A stretch of 7,922 nucleotides of DNA. Origin: Desulfovibrio sp. (lineage in GTDB: Bacteria > Desulfobacterota > Desulfovibrionia > Desulfovibrionales > Desulfovibrionaceae). Positions 1 through 5,884 of this stretch are shown here, one piece after another. A program made the translations under genes and the position numbers. Within the stretch, counting starts at the first letter, position 1; every line of letters begins with the position of its first letter. A model generated the notes under the pieces. That model had not been told where the DNA came from and searched no databases. It saw only the letters and a list, made by a program, of their open reading frames with translations. Location: the NCBI GenBank assembly GCA_031282465.1, contig JAITDR010000186.1, forward strand, positions 1 through 7,922, given 5' to 3'.

Positions 1-1950
1 ACGACGAAAGGCATTGAAAAGTATCTCGGCTCCGGCCTCATCAAGGGTATCGGGCCGGTTATGGCCAAGCGCATTGTGACGGCATTCGGAGATAAAACAC
101 TTGCCGTCATTGAGGAAGACGGCGAAAGGCTGATTGAGGTGCCGGGCATAGGGCAGGCCCGTGTTGGCATGATAACCAGGGCATGGCAGGAGCAAAAGGA
201 AATACGCGCTGTAATGCTGTTTCTGCAAAGCAACGGCGTAAGCTCCGCCTATGCGGCCAAGATTTATAAACAGTACGGCAACGATTCCATCCAGGTCGTG
301 CGGGAGAATCCCTATCGGCTTGCCCGCGAGATCTTCGGAATAGGCTTCCTGACTGCGGATCGCATCGCGGAGAAAATGGGTTTCGACAAACAGTCTCCGG
401 AACGCGCCCAGGCTGGATTGATTCACGCGCTGCACGAATTTTCCGAGGACGGGCACGTTTTTGTTCCCCGTGACCTTTTACTCTCGAAAACGCGTGAGTT
501 GCTGGAAGTTGAACCGGGCATCCTTGAAAATGCTTTGTCACTCCTTGTGGATGCGAAGCAAATAGTTGTTGAAACTCTGGATAATCCTGACGAGCCGCAA
601 AATTGCGCCATTCCGGCAGTCTATCTCGCAAAATTTCATCTTTCTGAAGTGCGTGTCGCCGATAGAGTCAAGTCATTGTTGAACGCTCCGAAAGCTGTCC
701 GCGCGATCAATGTTCCCAAGGCCCTTGGGTGGGTGCAGGACAAACTGTCCATCATCCTGGCCGAGAAGCAGGTGGAAGCCGTCAAATCTTCCATAACCAA
801 TAAGGTGTCCGTTATTACCGGCGGACCGGGCACCGGGAAAACGACCATCATCCGGGCCGTGCTGCGCATTTACGCTCCACTGACCAAGCGCATCCTCCTT
901 GCCGCCCCGACTGGCCGCGCGGCCAAGCGCATGTCGGAAGCAACAGGATTTGAAGCCAAAACAATCCATCGGCTTCTGGAGTATAGTATAGCGCGCGGCG
1001 GTTTCCAAAAAAACGAAGATCATCCATTGGATGCCGATCTGATTATCATTGACGAAGCCTCCATGCTTGATCTGATCCTTATGTATCATCTGCTCAAGGC
1101 AATTCCGCAGAGCGCTGTTTTCATCCTCGTCGGCGACGTGGATCAGCTTCCGTCAGTCGGCGCTGGAAGCGTCTTAAAAGACATTATCGCGTCGGGAGTT
1201 GTTCCGGTTGTTGTCCTGAATGAGATATTCAGGCAGGCGCAATCATCTTCCATCATTGTGAACGCGCATAAAATCATCAAGGGCGAGATGCCGTCGCTGA
1301 CTGCCGGGGAAAATGACGATTTTTACTTTTTCCAGTCCGAGGAACCGGAATCCGCGCTGAACCGCGTCATTGATGTTGTGAAAGTACGGATTCCACGGCG
1401 TTTCGGATTCCGGCCATTCGAGGATATTCAGGTGCTGACGCCCATGAACCGTGGCGTTGTCGGCACGACAAGACTCAATGAAGCGTTGCAGGACGCGCTG
1501 AACCCGAACGGCTTTGAATTGGTGCGCGGCGGCAGAAAGTATCGGATCGGCGACAAGGTTATGCAAATCCGCAATAACTACGACAAAGAAATTTATAATG
1601 GGGATATAGGGATTATTTCCACTATCGACACGGAAGCGCAAACGGTCAGCGTGAACGTGGATGGCCGGGATATTGAATATGATTATACGGAACTGGATGA
1701 ACTGACGCTGGCTTACGCTGTTTCAATCCACAAATCCCAGGGATCGGAATATCCTGTTGTTGTCATCCCGGTCATGACGCAGCATTATGTCATGCTGCAA
1801 CGCAACCTTCTTTATACAGGCGTAACTCGGGGAAAAAAACTTGTTGTTCTGGTAGGCACCCGCAAAGCAATCGGAATTGCCGTCAAAAACAACAAAATCT
1901 CAAAAAGAAATACTTGGCTGTATGCAAGGCTCAGGTCTGTGTGCGCCTGA
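1..1950 (+). CDS. recD2: RecD2-like (RecD/TraA family) SF1 DNA helicase, 5' partial
   Basis: This is an ATP-dependent 5'-3' DNA helicase of the RecD2 type, the form that works without RecBC and is linked to DNA repair and replication-fork maintenance. The reading frame is open from base 1, so the start lies upstream. 649 residues are visible, and an N-terminal piece of perhaps 80-100 residues is missing by comparison with usual RecD2 lengths. Numbering from base 1, helix-hairpin-helix DNA-binding segments come first (YLGSGLIKGIGP at about 8-19, VPGIGQARVG at about 47-56, and one around IFGIGFLTADRIA). The helicase motifs follow: Walker A GGPGTGKTT at 274-282, motif Ia AAPTGRAAKRM near 301-311, Walker B IIIDEASM at 348-355, motif III VGDVDQLPSVGAG at 377-389, EIFRQ at 408-412, SIHKSQGSE at 575-583 and YTGVTRGKK at 605-613. 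The core looks intact. The last 20 bp overlap the convergent GIY-YIG gene. The family assignment is firm. The symbol follows family usage. Confidence 0.95.
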   Translation, partial: TTKGIEKYLGSGLIKGIGPVMAKRIVTAFGDKTLAVIEEDGERLIEVPGIGQARVGMITRAWQEQKEIRAVMLFLQSNGVSSAYAAKIYKQYGNDSIQVVRENPYRLAREIFGIGFLTADRIAEKMGFDKQSPERAQAGLIHALHEFSEDGHVFVPRDLLLSKTRELLEVEPGILENALSLLVDAKQIVVETLDNPDEPQNCAIPAVYLAKFHLSEVRVADRVKSLLNAPKAVRAINVPKALGWVQDKLSIILAEKQVEAVKSSITNKVSVITGGPGTGKTTIIRAVLRIYAPLTKRILLAAPTGRAAKRMSEATGFEAKTIHRLLEYSIARGGFQKNEDHPLDADLIIIDEASMLDLILMYHLLKAIPQSAVFILVGDVDQLPSVGAGSVLKDIIASGVVPVVVLNEIFRQAQSSSIIVNAHKIIKGEMPSLTAGENDDFYFFQSEEPESALNRVIDVVKVRIPRRFGFRPFEDIQVLTPMNRGVVGTTRLNEALQDALNPNGFELVRGGRKYRIGDKVMQIRNNYDKEIYNGDIGIISTIDTEAQTVSVNVDGRDIEYDYTELDELTLAYAVSIHKSQGSEYPVVVIPVMTQHYVMLQRNLLYTGVTRGKKLVVLVGTRKAIGIAVKNNKISKRNTWLYARLRSVCA

Positions 1951-2230
1951 CGGCAATGGAATCAAAGACCGCAACATATGCTTGCAGAGTTGCAAGCTTT
2001 TTTGATCTGGCCTTTGATTTTACCCTATGCTCAAGGCTGTATGCCGCGCTTTTGCTTTCACAGCGGCATGAGGCCATGAGTTTGACCGGACGGCGAGGAT
2101 GCGTATATTTCGCGCCGCCGGGCAGTTTGCCGTTGTGCTGGTCCACCCGCCGTTCAACATCGTTGCTGACGCCGCAATAAAACGTGCCATCGGCACACTC
2201 CAAAAGATACACATGCCATTCAGTGTTCAT
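1931..2230 (-). CDS. Small GIY-YIG domain protein (YhbQ/UPF0213-like putative endonuclease)
   Basis: This 99-residue protein consists almost entirely of one GIY-YIG nuclease fold. Visible family signatures are the GIY-equivalent VYLLEC near residues 7-12, the YIG-equivalent FYCGVSND at about 17-24, a conserved arginine in VERRVDQHN, and a helix with the expected acidic residue (SLEHRVKSK). Stand-alone proteins of this size belong to the YhbQ/YazA/UPF0213 group. They are generally annotated as putative endonucleases and their cellular role is poorly defined. The gene lies 45 nt downstream of the HU gene on the same strand, so co-transcription is plausible. I see no strong Shine-Dalgarno sequence before the ATG at 2228-2230, which fits translation from a shared transcript or a slightly misplaced start. 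Its 3' end overlaps the convergent helicase gene by 20 bp. The fold assignment is secure but substrate and function are unknown. Confidence 0.88.
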   Translation of the reverse strand: MNTEWHVYLLECADGTFYCGVSNDVERRVDQHNGKLPGGAKYTHPRRPVKLMASCRCESKSAAYSLEHRVKSKARSKKLATLQAYVAVFDSIAVRRTQT

Positions 2231-2275
2231 TGAGTGGAATTAAAAATTTGTCCGCCCATACGCGCATCGGCGAAT

Positions 2276-2548
2276 TTACAGGCTTTCTTTGAGCGCTTTG
2301 CCGGGCGTGAATTTCACGGCCTTGCTCGCCGGAATCTGAATTTCCTTGCCGGTGCGGGGGTTACGGCCCTTACGCGCTTTACGGTCCACCACTTTGAACC
2401 CGCCGAAGCCGGTAATGGAAACCGCGTCGCCGTTTTTCAGGGCCGCGCCGATAATGGTAAAAAGGCTGTCATAGGCGGCTTCGGCCTGGGCCAGCGTGGC
2501 AAACCCGGCCTGTTCCTTCAGGTTTTTGACAAGTTCGGCTTTCGTCAT
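2276..2548 (-). CDS. HU-family DNA-binding protein
   Basis: This 90-residue protein has the canonical HU/IHF layout and full family length. The N-terminal helices (MTKAELVKNLKEQAG) carry the dimerisation core. The GFGGFKV segment at about 47-53 leads into the DNA-binding beta arm, with the signature RKGRNPRTGKEIQIPASKAV at about 59-78, including the conserved Pro of the minor-groove intercalating tip. The C-terminus KFTPGKALKESL is also typical. Such proteins form dimers that bend and compact DNA and help in replication, repair and transcription. The start is supported by a GGAG Shine-Dalgarno sequence 7 nt upstream on the minus strand. The sequence fits HU better than IHF, but I cannot tell which HU paralogue it is. 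It heads a probable two-gene minus-strand unit with the GIY-YIG gene. Confidence 0.96.
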   Translation of the reverse strand: MTKAELVKNLKEQAGFATLAQAEAAYDSLFTIIGAALKNGDAVSITGFGGFKVVDRKARKGRNPRTGKEIQIPASKAVKFTPGKALKESL

Positions 2549-2579
2549 GTTATCGCTCCATCTGGTCTGATTTCCGCTG

Positions 2580-2608
2580 TATGTATCCTACCCTGCCGCA
2601 ACGATCAA
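2580..2608 (-). promoter_or_regulatory. Candidate promoter of the HU gene
   Basis: On the minus strand TTGATC (2603-2608) is separated by exactly 17 nt from TACATA (2580-2585). The predicted start lies about 25 nt upstream of the HU ATG. The -35 matches TTGACA at four positions, but the -10 is poor (three of six), so this is only a positional suggestion. Confidence 0.3.
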
Positions 2609-2698
2609 CAGGCCGCGCAACACTCGCCTTGCGGCGCTCGGGCGAAAATGGCGGGACAAGCCGCCCCCTCGGGAAAAAAGCCTCCCTGTCCCTGTCCC

Positions 2699-2727
2699 TT
2701 GATTTGCTCACAATCTTGCCGTAAAAT
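2699..2727 (+). promoter_or_regulatory. Sigma70-like promoter upstream of the regulator
   Basis: TTGATT (2699-2704) and TAAAAT (2722-2727) are separated by exactly 17 nt. The -10 matches TATAAT at five of six positions and the -35 keeps TTGA. Transcription would start near 2733-2735, giving a leader of about 250 nt before the regulator ATG at 2986, or a small RNA of about 230 nt ending at the terminator at 2965. It is the best sigma70-type promoter I found in the window, but it is a sequence match only. Confidence 0.55.
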
Positions 2728-2830
2728 GAAAAATATATGTAATTCAAGCAGGATGTCCGTGGTGCAAAAATCACTCCTTTTTTCAGTGGACACCCAGGAC
2801 GGAATTGACTGTACCGGCCTGATTCTTGCA

Positions 2831-2858
2831 CTTACTTCCTTCCTTACGTACTTACTTA
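2831..2858 (+). repeat. Imperfect tetranucleotide tract, seven units of CTTA/CTTC
   Basis: Seven consecutive 4-bp units fill 28 bp. CTTA is found at units 1, 4, 6 and 7, CTTC at units 2 and 3, and CGTA at unit 5. The tract lies in the predicted 5' leader of the regulator, about 130 bp before its start codon. Tetranucleotide tracts can vary in length by slippage, but this one is degenerate, so present-day instability is doubtful. Confidence 0.75.
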
Positions 2859-2888
2859 GCACACCTTCCGCCCGCTGCGCCCGGATTC

Positions 2889-2904
2889 AAGCCGCGCGCG
2901 GCTT
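2889..2904 (+). other. Perfect 16-bp palindrome in the regulator leader
   Basis: AAGCCGCG is followed directly by its reverse complement CGCGGCTT, and 7 nt later comes TTTTCTTTT (about 2911-2919). In RNA the centre would open to a small loop. The result is a GC-rich stem whose T-rich follow-on is too far away for a textbook terminator. It could be a weak terminator, an anti-terminator partner, or a protein-binding palindrome. Confidence 0.5.
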
Positions 2905-2932
2905 TCGGCGTTTTCTTTTCCTCATACTTCTG

Positions 2933-2965
2933 GTCCCGCTTCCATCAGGAGACGGGGCTTTTTTT
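2933..2965 (+). terminator. Intrinsic terminator just upstream of the regulator start
   Basis: The left arm 2933-2943 pairs with the right arm 2948-2958 around a 4-nt ATCA loop. This gives ten pairs, including two G-U pairs, and one C/A mismatch. The stem is followed at once by seven T residues (2959-2965). That is a complete Rho-independent terminator on the plus strand, yet no plus-strand gene lies upstream of it. It ends only about 20 nt before ATG 2986. It therefore either ends a small RNA or attenuates expression of the regulator. The loop and right arm belong to an element found again near 5787. Confidence 0.75.
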
Positions 2966-2985
2966 ATTAGCAACGGGGATCTGAA

Positions 2986-5547
2986 ATGATGGAGGTTCAG
3001 CAAGGCGGCTTTGCGCCCGCGCCAATGATCGAAGACGCCCCGTATTTTTCCGAACGCCTGAAAGCCAAGCTGCGTAACGCTCCGGCCATGCGCGGCATCC
3101 TCATTGAAGCTCCGGTCGGCTACGGCAAGACAACTCTTGCCGCAAAGCACCTGCGGAGCGCCCTGCCCAAAGAAACCATCTTGGCATGGCACCATTGCAG
3201 GAAAGATACTCCTCAAGCTCTGTGGCGAAACCTGTGTCGCGCTTTGCAAACAATAGACGCGCGAACCGGAACGGCTCTTCTGCGTCTCGGCCCTCCCGAC
3301 GAAGACAGCGCGAACGATGCGGGCAGGCTCCTGCGGAATCTGAAATGCGAGGCCCCGACCTGGCTGATGCTGGATGATTTTCATAATGTGGCGACACTTG
3401 CGCCCGCATCCGTATGGAATGCCCTATTGGAACACGAATGCCCGCATTTATACACGGTGCTGATTTCCCGGCCCCTGCCCGAAAGTCCCATGCCTTGCGG
3501 AAAACCGGGTTTTTTGTACCTGGGAGTTGAGGATTTGCGCCTGACGCGGGAGGAATCCGGAGAGTATGCGGCCAAAGCGGGCGCGGCGCTTAGCGGAAAA
3601 GAAGCGGAAGAATTGCATCGCCGCGCCGAAGGCTGGATGTTCGCCCTCTTCCTGCATGTACGGCACTACCGGGAGAAGAAAAGCTTTGCCCCGGCATCCG
3701 ACTTTGAAGGATTGATCCGGGATGAAATCTGGAACAGGCTGGACGGAGCGGGCCGGGATTTTCTCCGGCGCGTTTCCCCGTTCGAAGCCTTCAGCGCAGT
3801 CCAGGCGTCCCGCCTGCTTCATCTGCCGGAACCGCCCGCCGCTCTTATCGCGGAATTGGCGCACACGGCCATTCTGCGCTTTGACGACGGCCTGTATTAC
3901 CCCCACAGCCTCATTCTGGAATATGCGCGGAAAACCGTCAATGGCCTGCCCAAAAGAGCGCAACGGGAAATTCTCCGGGCCGCAGGAGACTGGTGCGCCG
4001 CAAACGGAGAGCGGAAGAAGGCCATCGCCCTGTATTACCAACTGCGGGATTTTGAGAAGATTCTGGCCCTCAATCTTTTCGGCCTCCCGGATAATCGCCT
4101 GCTGGACTTGCCGGATGCCGTTCCCGAGCGTCCGGACTGTATGGACGCGGGAGGGACATATCCGGAAGGGATCAGATGCTACGCGGACGCCATGCGGGAT
4201 ATAGCGGCCCATTGCGACCGCGCCATGAAAATCCGGCACCCCCTGTCCATGATCCAACTGGCTTTCGAGTTTTTCGGCCAGGGCTTGTATCAGGAATATG
4301 CCGCCCTGTGCGGGGAAATGGCCGAACTCGTGGAAACGGAAATCCCGGAACAAGAGCGTGACTATCTGCGCGGGGAACTCCTGCTGACGGAAGCCTTCAG
4401 CCGCTATAACGACATCGCGGAAATGGGCGGGCGAATGCAGCGGGCCTCGGAACTCACGGACGGCAAAACCTCCCTGATCTCTCCGGACAATTCCTGGACC
4501 TTCGGCAATGCCTCGGTTTTGTTCATGTACCACCGCGAAGCCGGACGCCTGGACGCGGAACTGGCCGACATGGAAGGCTATTGCCCCCATTATACAGCCA
4601 TGAGCAGGGGCCACGGCAGCGGAGGCCCGGACCTCATGCGGGCGGAAGCGCTGCTTAACCGGGGAGAAGCGAAAAAAGCGGAAATTTTCGCCCACCGGGC
4701 GCGGCATGAAGCGGCCGGGCACGAGCAGATCAGCGTCAGCATCGGGGTGGAACTGTTTTTCGGCAGACTGGCTATCCTGCGGGGGGACGGGACGGCCTGC
4801 TCCAACGCGCTCGGCTCCATTGTCTCTTTTGCGGAGGAATATCCGCAAAAGTCCAACCGCATGGAAGCGGATCTGGCCCGCTCCTTTCTCGCGGGCTTGC
4901 TGCATCGCCCGCAGGACGCAGCCGACTGGCTGCGCGACGGCCCGACCGATGCGTTCAACAGGCGGTTGTTCACGCAAGCCATCCCCTTCGCGCAGGTCTG
5001 CCGCGCTCGCTGCCTGCTGCTCGACCATAAGCCGGAAGTCCTGCTGGACGAAAGCGCCGCCGCGCTCGGCCTTGCCAGCGGTCTGCATTCCACGCCCGCC
5101 CTGGTTTACGGCCATATCCACGCGGCGGCAGCCTGGGCCATGCGCGGCAGAAGCGCTGAAGCCGCATCCGCGCTCCGCGCGGCTCTGGATTTGGCTCTGC
5201 CGGACGCGCTGTATATGCCTTTTGCGGAGAATTACCGCCTGATCGCGCCGTTCCTTACGAAAGCCTTGTTCGGCAAAGAGCGTAAAGAAGCTCTGTCACG
5301 CATCAAGTATTTGGCGAAACAGATGAAAATGGGCCGTGAATCCGTATGGAAAGAAATTTTTACCAAACAAGCCTTAACCGAACGGAAATTGGAAGTCGCG
5401 CGTCTGGCCGCCGAGGGGCTTTCCAATCAACAAATTGCGGACGCGCTGCACATCAGCATCAATACCATCAAAGAGCACCTGCAAATGGTCAGAGACAAAA
5501 CCGGGGTGCAACGCGCGACCTATTACAAAATTTTTGGTAATACATGA
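2986..5547 (+). CDS. MalT/LAL-type LuxR-family transcriptional regulator
   Basis: This 853-residue protein has the layout of large ATP-binding LuxR regulators (MalT family, STAND-type ATPases). These proteins oligomerise on DNA when bound to ATP and an inducer, and usually activate transcription. The N-terminus (FSERLKAKL near 21-29) resembles the start of MalT and leads to Walker A APVGYGKTT at 42-50 and Walker B WLMLDDFHNV at 126-135. A sensor-like TVLISRPLP follows, with RRAEGWMFALFL as the MalT-like winged-helix boundary. About residues 340-790 are helix-rich and likely form the TPR-like sensor superhelix. The C-terminal LuxR helix-turn-helix fills 797-853 (LTERKLEVARLAAEGLSNQQ, then IADALHISINTIKEHLQ). 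Start choice is 2986 or the adjacent ATG 2989, with GGGGA about 8 nt upstream. There is no receiver, PAS or membrane segment, so it is cytoplasmic. A long leader with a terminator precedes it. The ligand is unknown. The adhesin and the helical protein downstream are plausible targets by position only. Confidence 0.92.
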   Translation: MMEVQQGGFAPAPMIEDAPYFSERLKAKLRNAPAMRGILIEAPVGYGKTTLAAKHLRSALPKETILAWHHCRKDTPQALWRNLCRALQTIDARTGTALLRLGPPDEDSANDAGRLLRNLKCEAPTWLMLDDFHNVATLAPASVWNALLEHECPHLYTVLISRPLPESPMPCGKPGFLYLGVEDLRLTREESGEYAAKAGAALSGKEAEELHRRAEGWMFALFLHVRHYREKKSFAPASDFEGLIRDEIWNRLDGAGRDFLRRVSPFEAFSAVQASRLLHLPEPPAALIAELAHTAILRFDDGLYYPHSLILEYARKTVNGLPKRAQREILRAAGDWCAANGERKKAIALYYQLRDFEKILALNLFGLPDNRLLDLPDAVPERPDCMDAGGTYPEGIRCYADAMRDIAAHCDRAMKIRHPLSMIQLAFEFFGQGLYQEYAALCGEMAELVETEIPEQERDYLRGELLLTEAFSRYNDIAEMGGRMQRASELTDGKTSLISPDNSWTFGNASVLFMYHREAGRLDAELADMEGYCPHYTAMSRGHGSGGPDLMRAEALLNRGEAKKAEIFAHRARHEAAGHEQISVSIGVELFFGRLAILRGDGTACSNALGSIVSFAEEYPQKSNRMEADLARSFLAGLLHRPQDAADWLRDGPTDAFNRRLFTQAIPFAQVCRARCLLLDHKPEVLLDESAAALGLASGLHSTPALVYGHIHAAAAWAMRGRSAEAASALRAALDLALPDALYMPFAENYRLIAPFLTKALFGKERKEALSRIKYLAKQMKMGRESVWKEIFTKQALTERKLEVARLAAEGLSNQQIADALHISINTIKEHLQMVRDKTGVQRATYYKIFGNT

Positions 5548-5570
5548 GTTCCTTCTATAAAGTAACCTAT

Positions 5571-5597
5571 TGAAAAATAAAAATTAAATATTTTTCA
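5571..5597. repeat. AT-rich inverted repeat after the regulator stop codon
   Basis: TGAAAAATA (5571-5579) and its exact reverse complement TATTTTTCA (5589-5597) flank a 9-nt A/T spacer, 24 bp after the regulator stop codon. The stem contains almost no GC, so it would be a weak terminator. It could instead be a dyad operator or a curved, AT-rich upstream element for the next gene. Confidence 0.6.
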
Positions 5598-5616
5598 GGC
5601 AGAAATAAAAATCACA

Positions 5617-5634
5617 ACCACCCGAACGGGTGGT
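5617..5634. repeat. GC-rich perfect hairpin ACCACCC/GGGTGGT
   Basis: ACCACCCG (5617-5624) and CGGGTGGT (5627-5634) are perfect complements. The realistic form is a 7-bp stem with a GAAC loop. On the plus strand the next run is of A residues, so it is not a canonical terminator for the regulator gene. On the minus strand a T-rich run follows (TGTGATTTTTATTT), but no minus-strand gene leads into it. It may act in both directions, stabilise an mRNA 3' end, or be a dispersed palindromic repeat. Confidence 0.6.
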
Positions 5635-5711
5635 AGACAAAAAAAATGCGCCGGGACATACGGTAAAAGATTGCTCTCTTGTCGGGGCGATCCAACCCGT
5701 AGGAATCCGGA

Positions 5712-5884
5712 ATGGCCTTCACGTTTTTTCATGCCGATAGTTCACTGATCTCCAGCGCCAACCCGCTTGTACTGCCTCGTTCATTCTCCATCAGGAGAAC
5801 GGGGCTTTACGTGCTTCCGCCCATACAGCCGGTTCCAGCTTCAGCCTTTTCGGAGAGGACGGGCGCTGCATACTGGAGTCTGCC
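5712..5884 (+). pseudogene. Possible frameshifted N-terminal extension of the helical protein
   Basis: An ATG at 5712 follows AGGA (5701-5704) at a good spacing of 7 nt. It opens a frame reading MAFTFFHADSSLISSANPLV, which runs to a TGA at the GTG (5885) of the main gene. The frame of the 465-aa protein itself is open upstream as far as 5741. Just before GTG 5885 it reads SSFSLFGEDGRCILESAV, which looks like real protein and continues smoothly into VKISLSGRG. That frame has no ATG, GTG or TTG before 5885. One missing base near the GGGG at 5801-5804 would join the two into one longer protein of about 520 residues. A sequencing error, a true frameshift, programmed -1 slippage, or a genuine GTG 5885 start with chance open frames are all possible. 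Confidence 0.4.
5774..5808 (+). other. Second copy of the leader hairpin element
   Basis: TTCTCC (5784-5789) pairs with GGAGAA (5794-5799) around loop ATCA. Outside it GCCTCG (5774-5779) pairs with CGGGGC (5800-5805), with a 4-nt TTCA bulge on the left side. Loop, right arm and TTT tail at 5787-5808 match 2941-2961 at every base except one inserted A. Only three T residues follow, so it is not a good terminator. It lies where the candidate frameshift occurs. Confidence 0.65.

Larger units (their letters stand above)
2549..2985. other. 437-bp divergent intergenic region between HU and the LuxR-type regulator
   Basis: No coding sequence here looks real. From left to right the region holds the HU 5' end and candidate promoter, then a GC-rich stretch (about 2609-2680) with a short CGCC-TTGC-GGCG hairpin. 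Two tandem GTCCCT units follow near 2689-2700, then the plus-strand promoter at 2699-2727 with a short AT-rich patch. A weak inverted repeat TGTCC/GGACA (2754-2758 and 2788-2792) is next. The region ends with the tetranucleotide tract, the 16-bp palindrome and the terminator, each listed separately. The amount of structure on the plus-strand side suggests a regulated leader or a small RNA gene rather than a plain spacer. Confidence 0.7.
5548..5884. other. 337-bp region between the regulator and the GTG-start helical protein
   Basis: After the regulator stop come an AT-rich inverted repeat and a GC hairpin, then about 75 bp without a clear sigma70 promoter. From 5712 to 5884 the sequence is open in coding-like frames and may hold the true N-terminus of the next gene. 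The region also carries the second copy of the leader element at 5787-5808. No RNA gene or insertion sequence is apparent. Confidence 0.6.

Noticed and set aside
107..631. Minus-strand open frames opposite the helicase
   Set aside because: They are Arg/Pro/Ser-rich shadows of the RecD2 reading frame, without a ribosome binding site or domain.
2805..2810. TTGACT as a second -35 box in the regulator leader
   Set aside because: It matches the consensus at five positions, but no acceptable -10 box lies 16-18 nt downstream.
2605..2862. Minus-strand open frames upstream of HU (also 2550-2831)
   Set aside because: Low-complexity translations of the GC-rich intergenic stretch. Two overlapping frames are equally open and neither resembles a known family.
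2234..2989. Plus-strand open frame of 251 codons across HU and the intergenic region
   Set aside because: Its first part is the antisense of the HU gene. The rest runs through promoter, palindrome and terminator sequence, with no protein-like composition.
3448..5121. Long minus-strand open frame of 557 codons inside the regulator
   Set aside because: It is antisense to a convincing LuxR-type gene and shows no recognisable domain. Long antisense frames are expected in GC-rich coding DNA.
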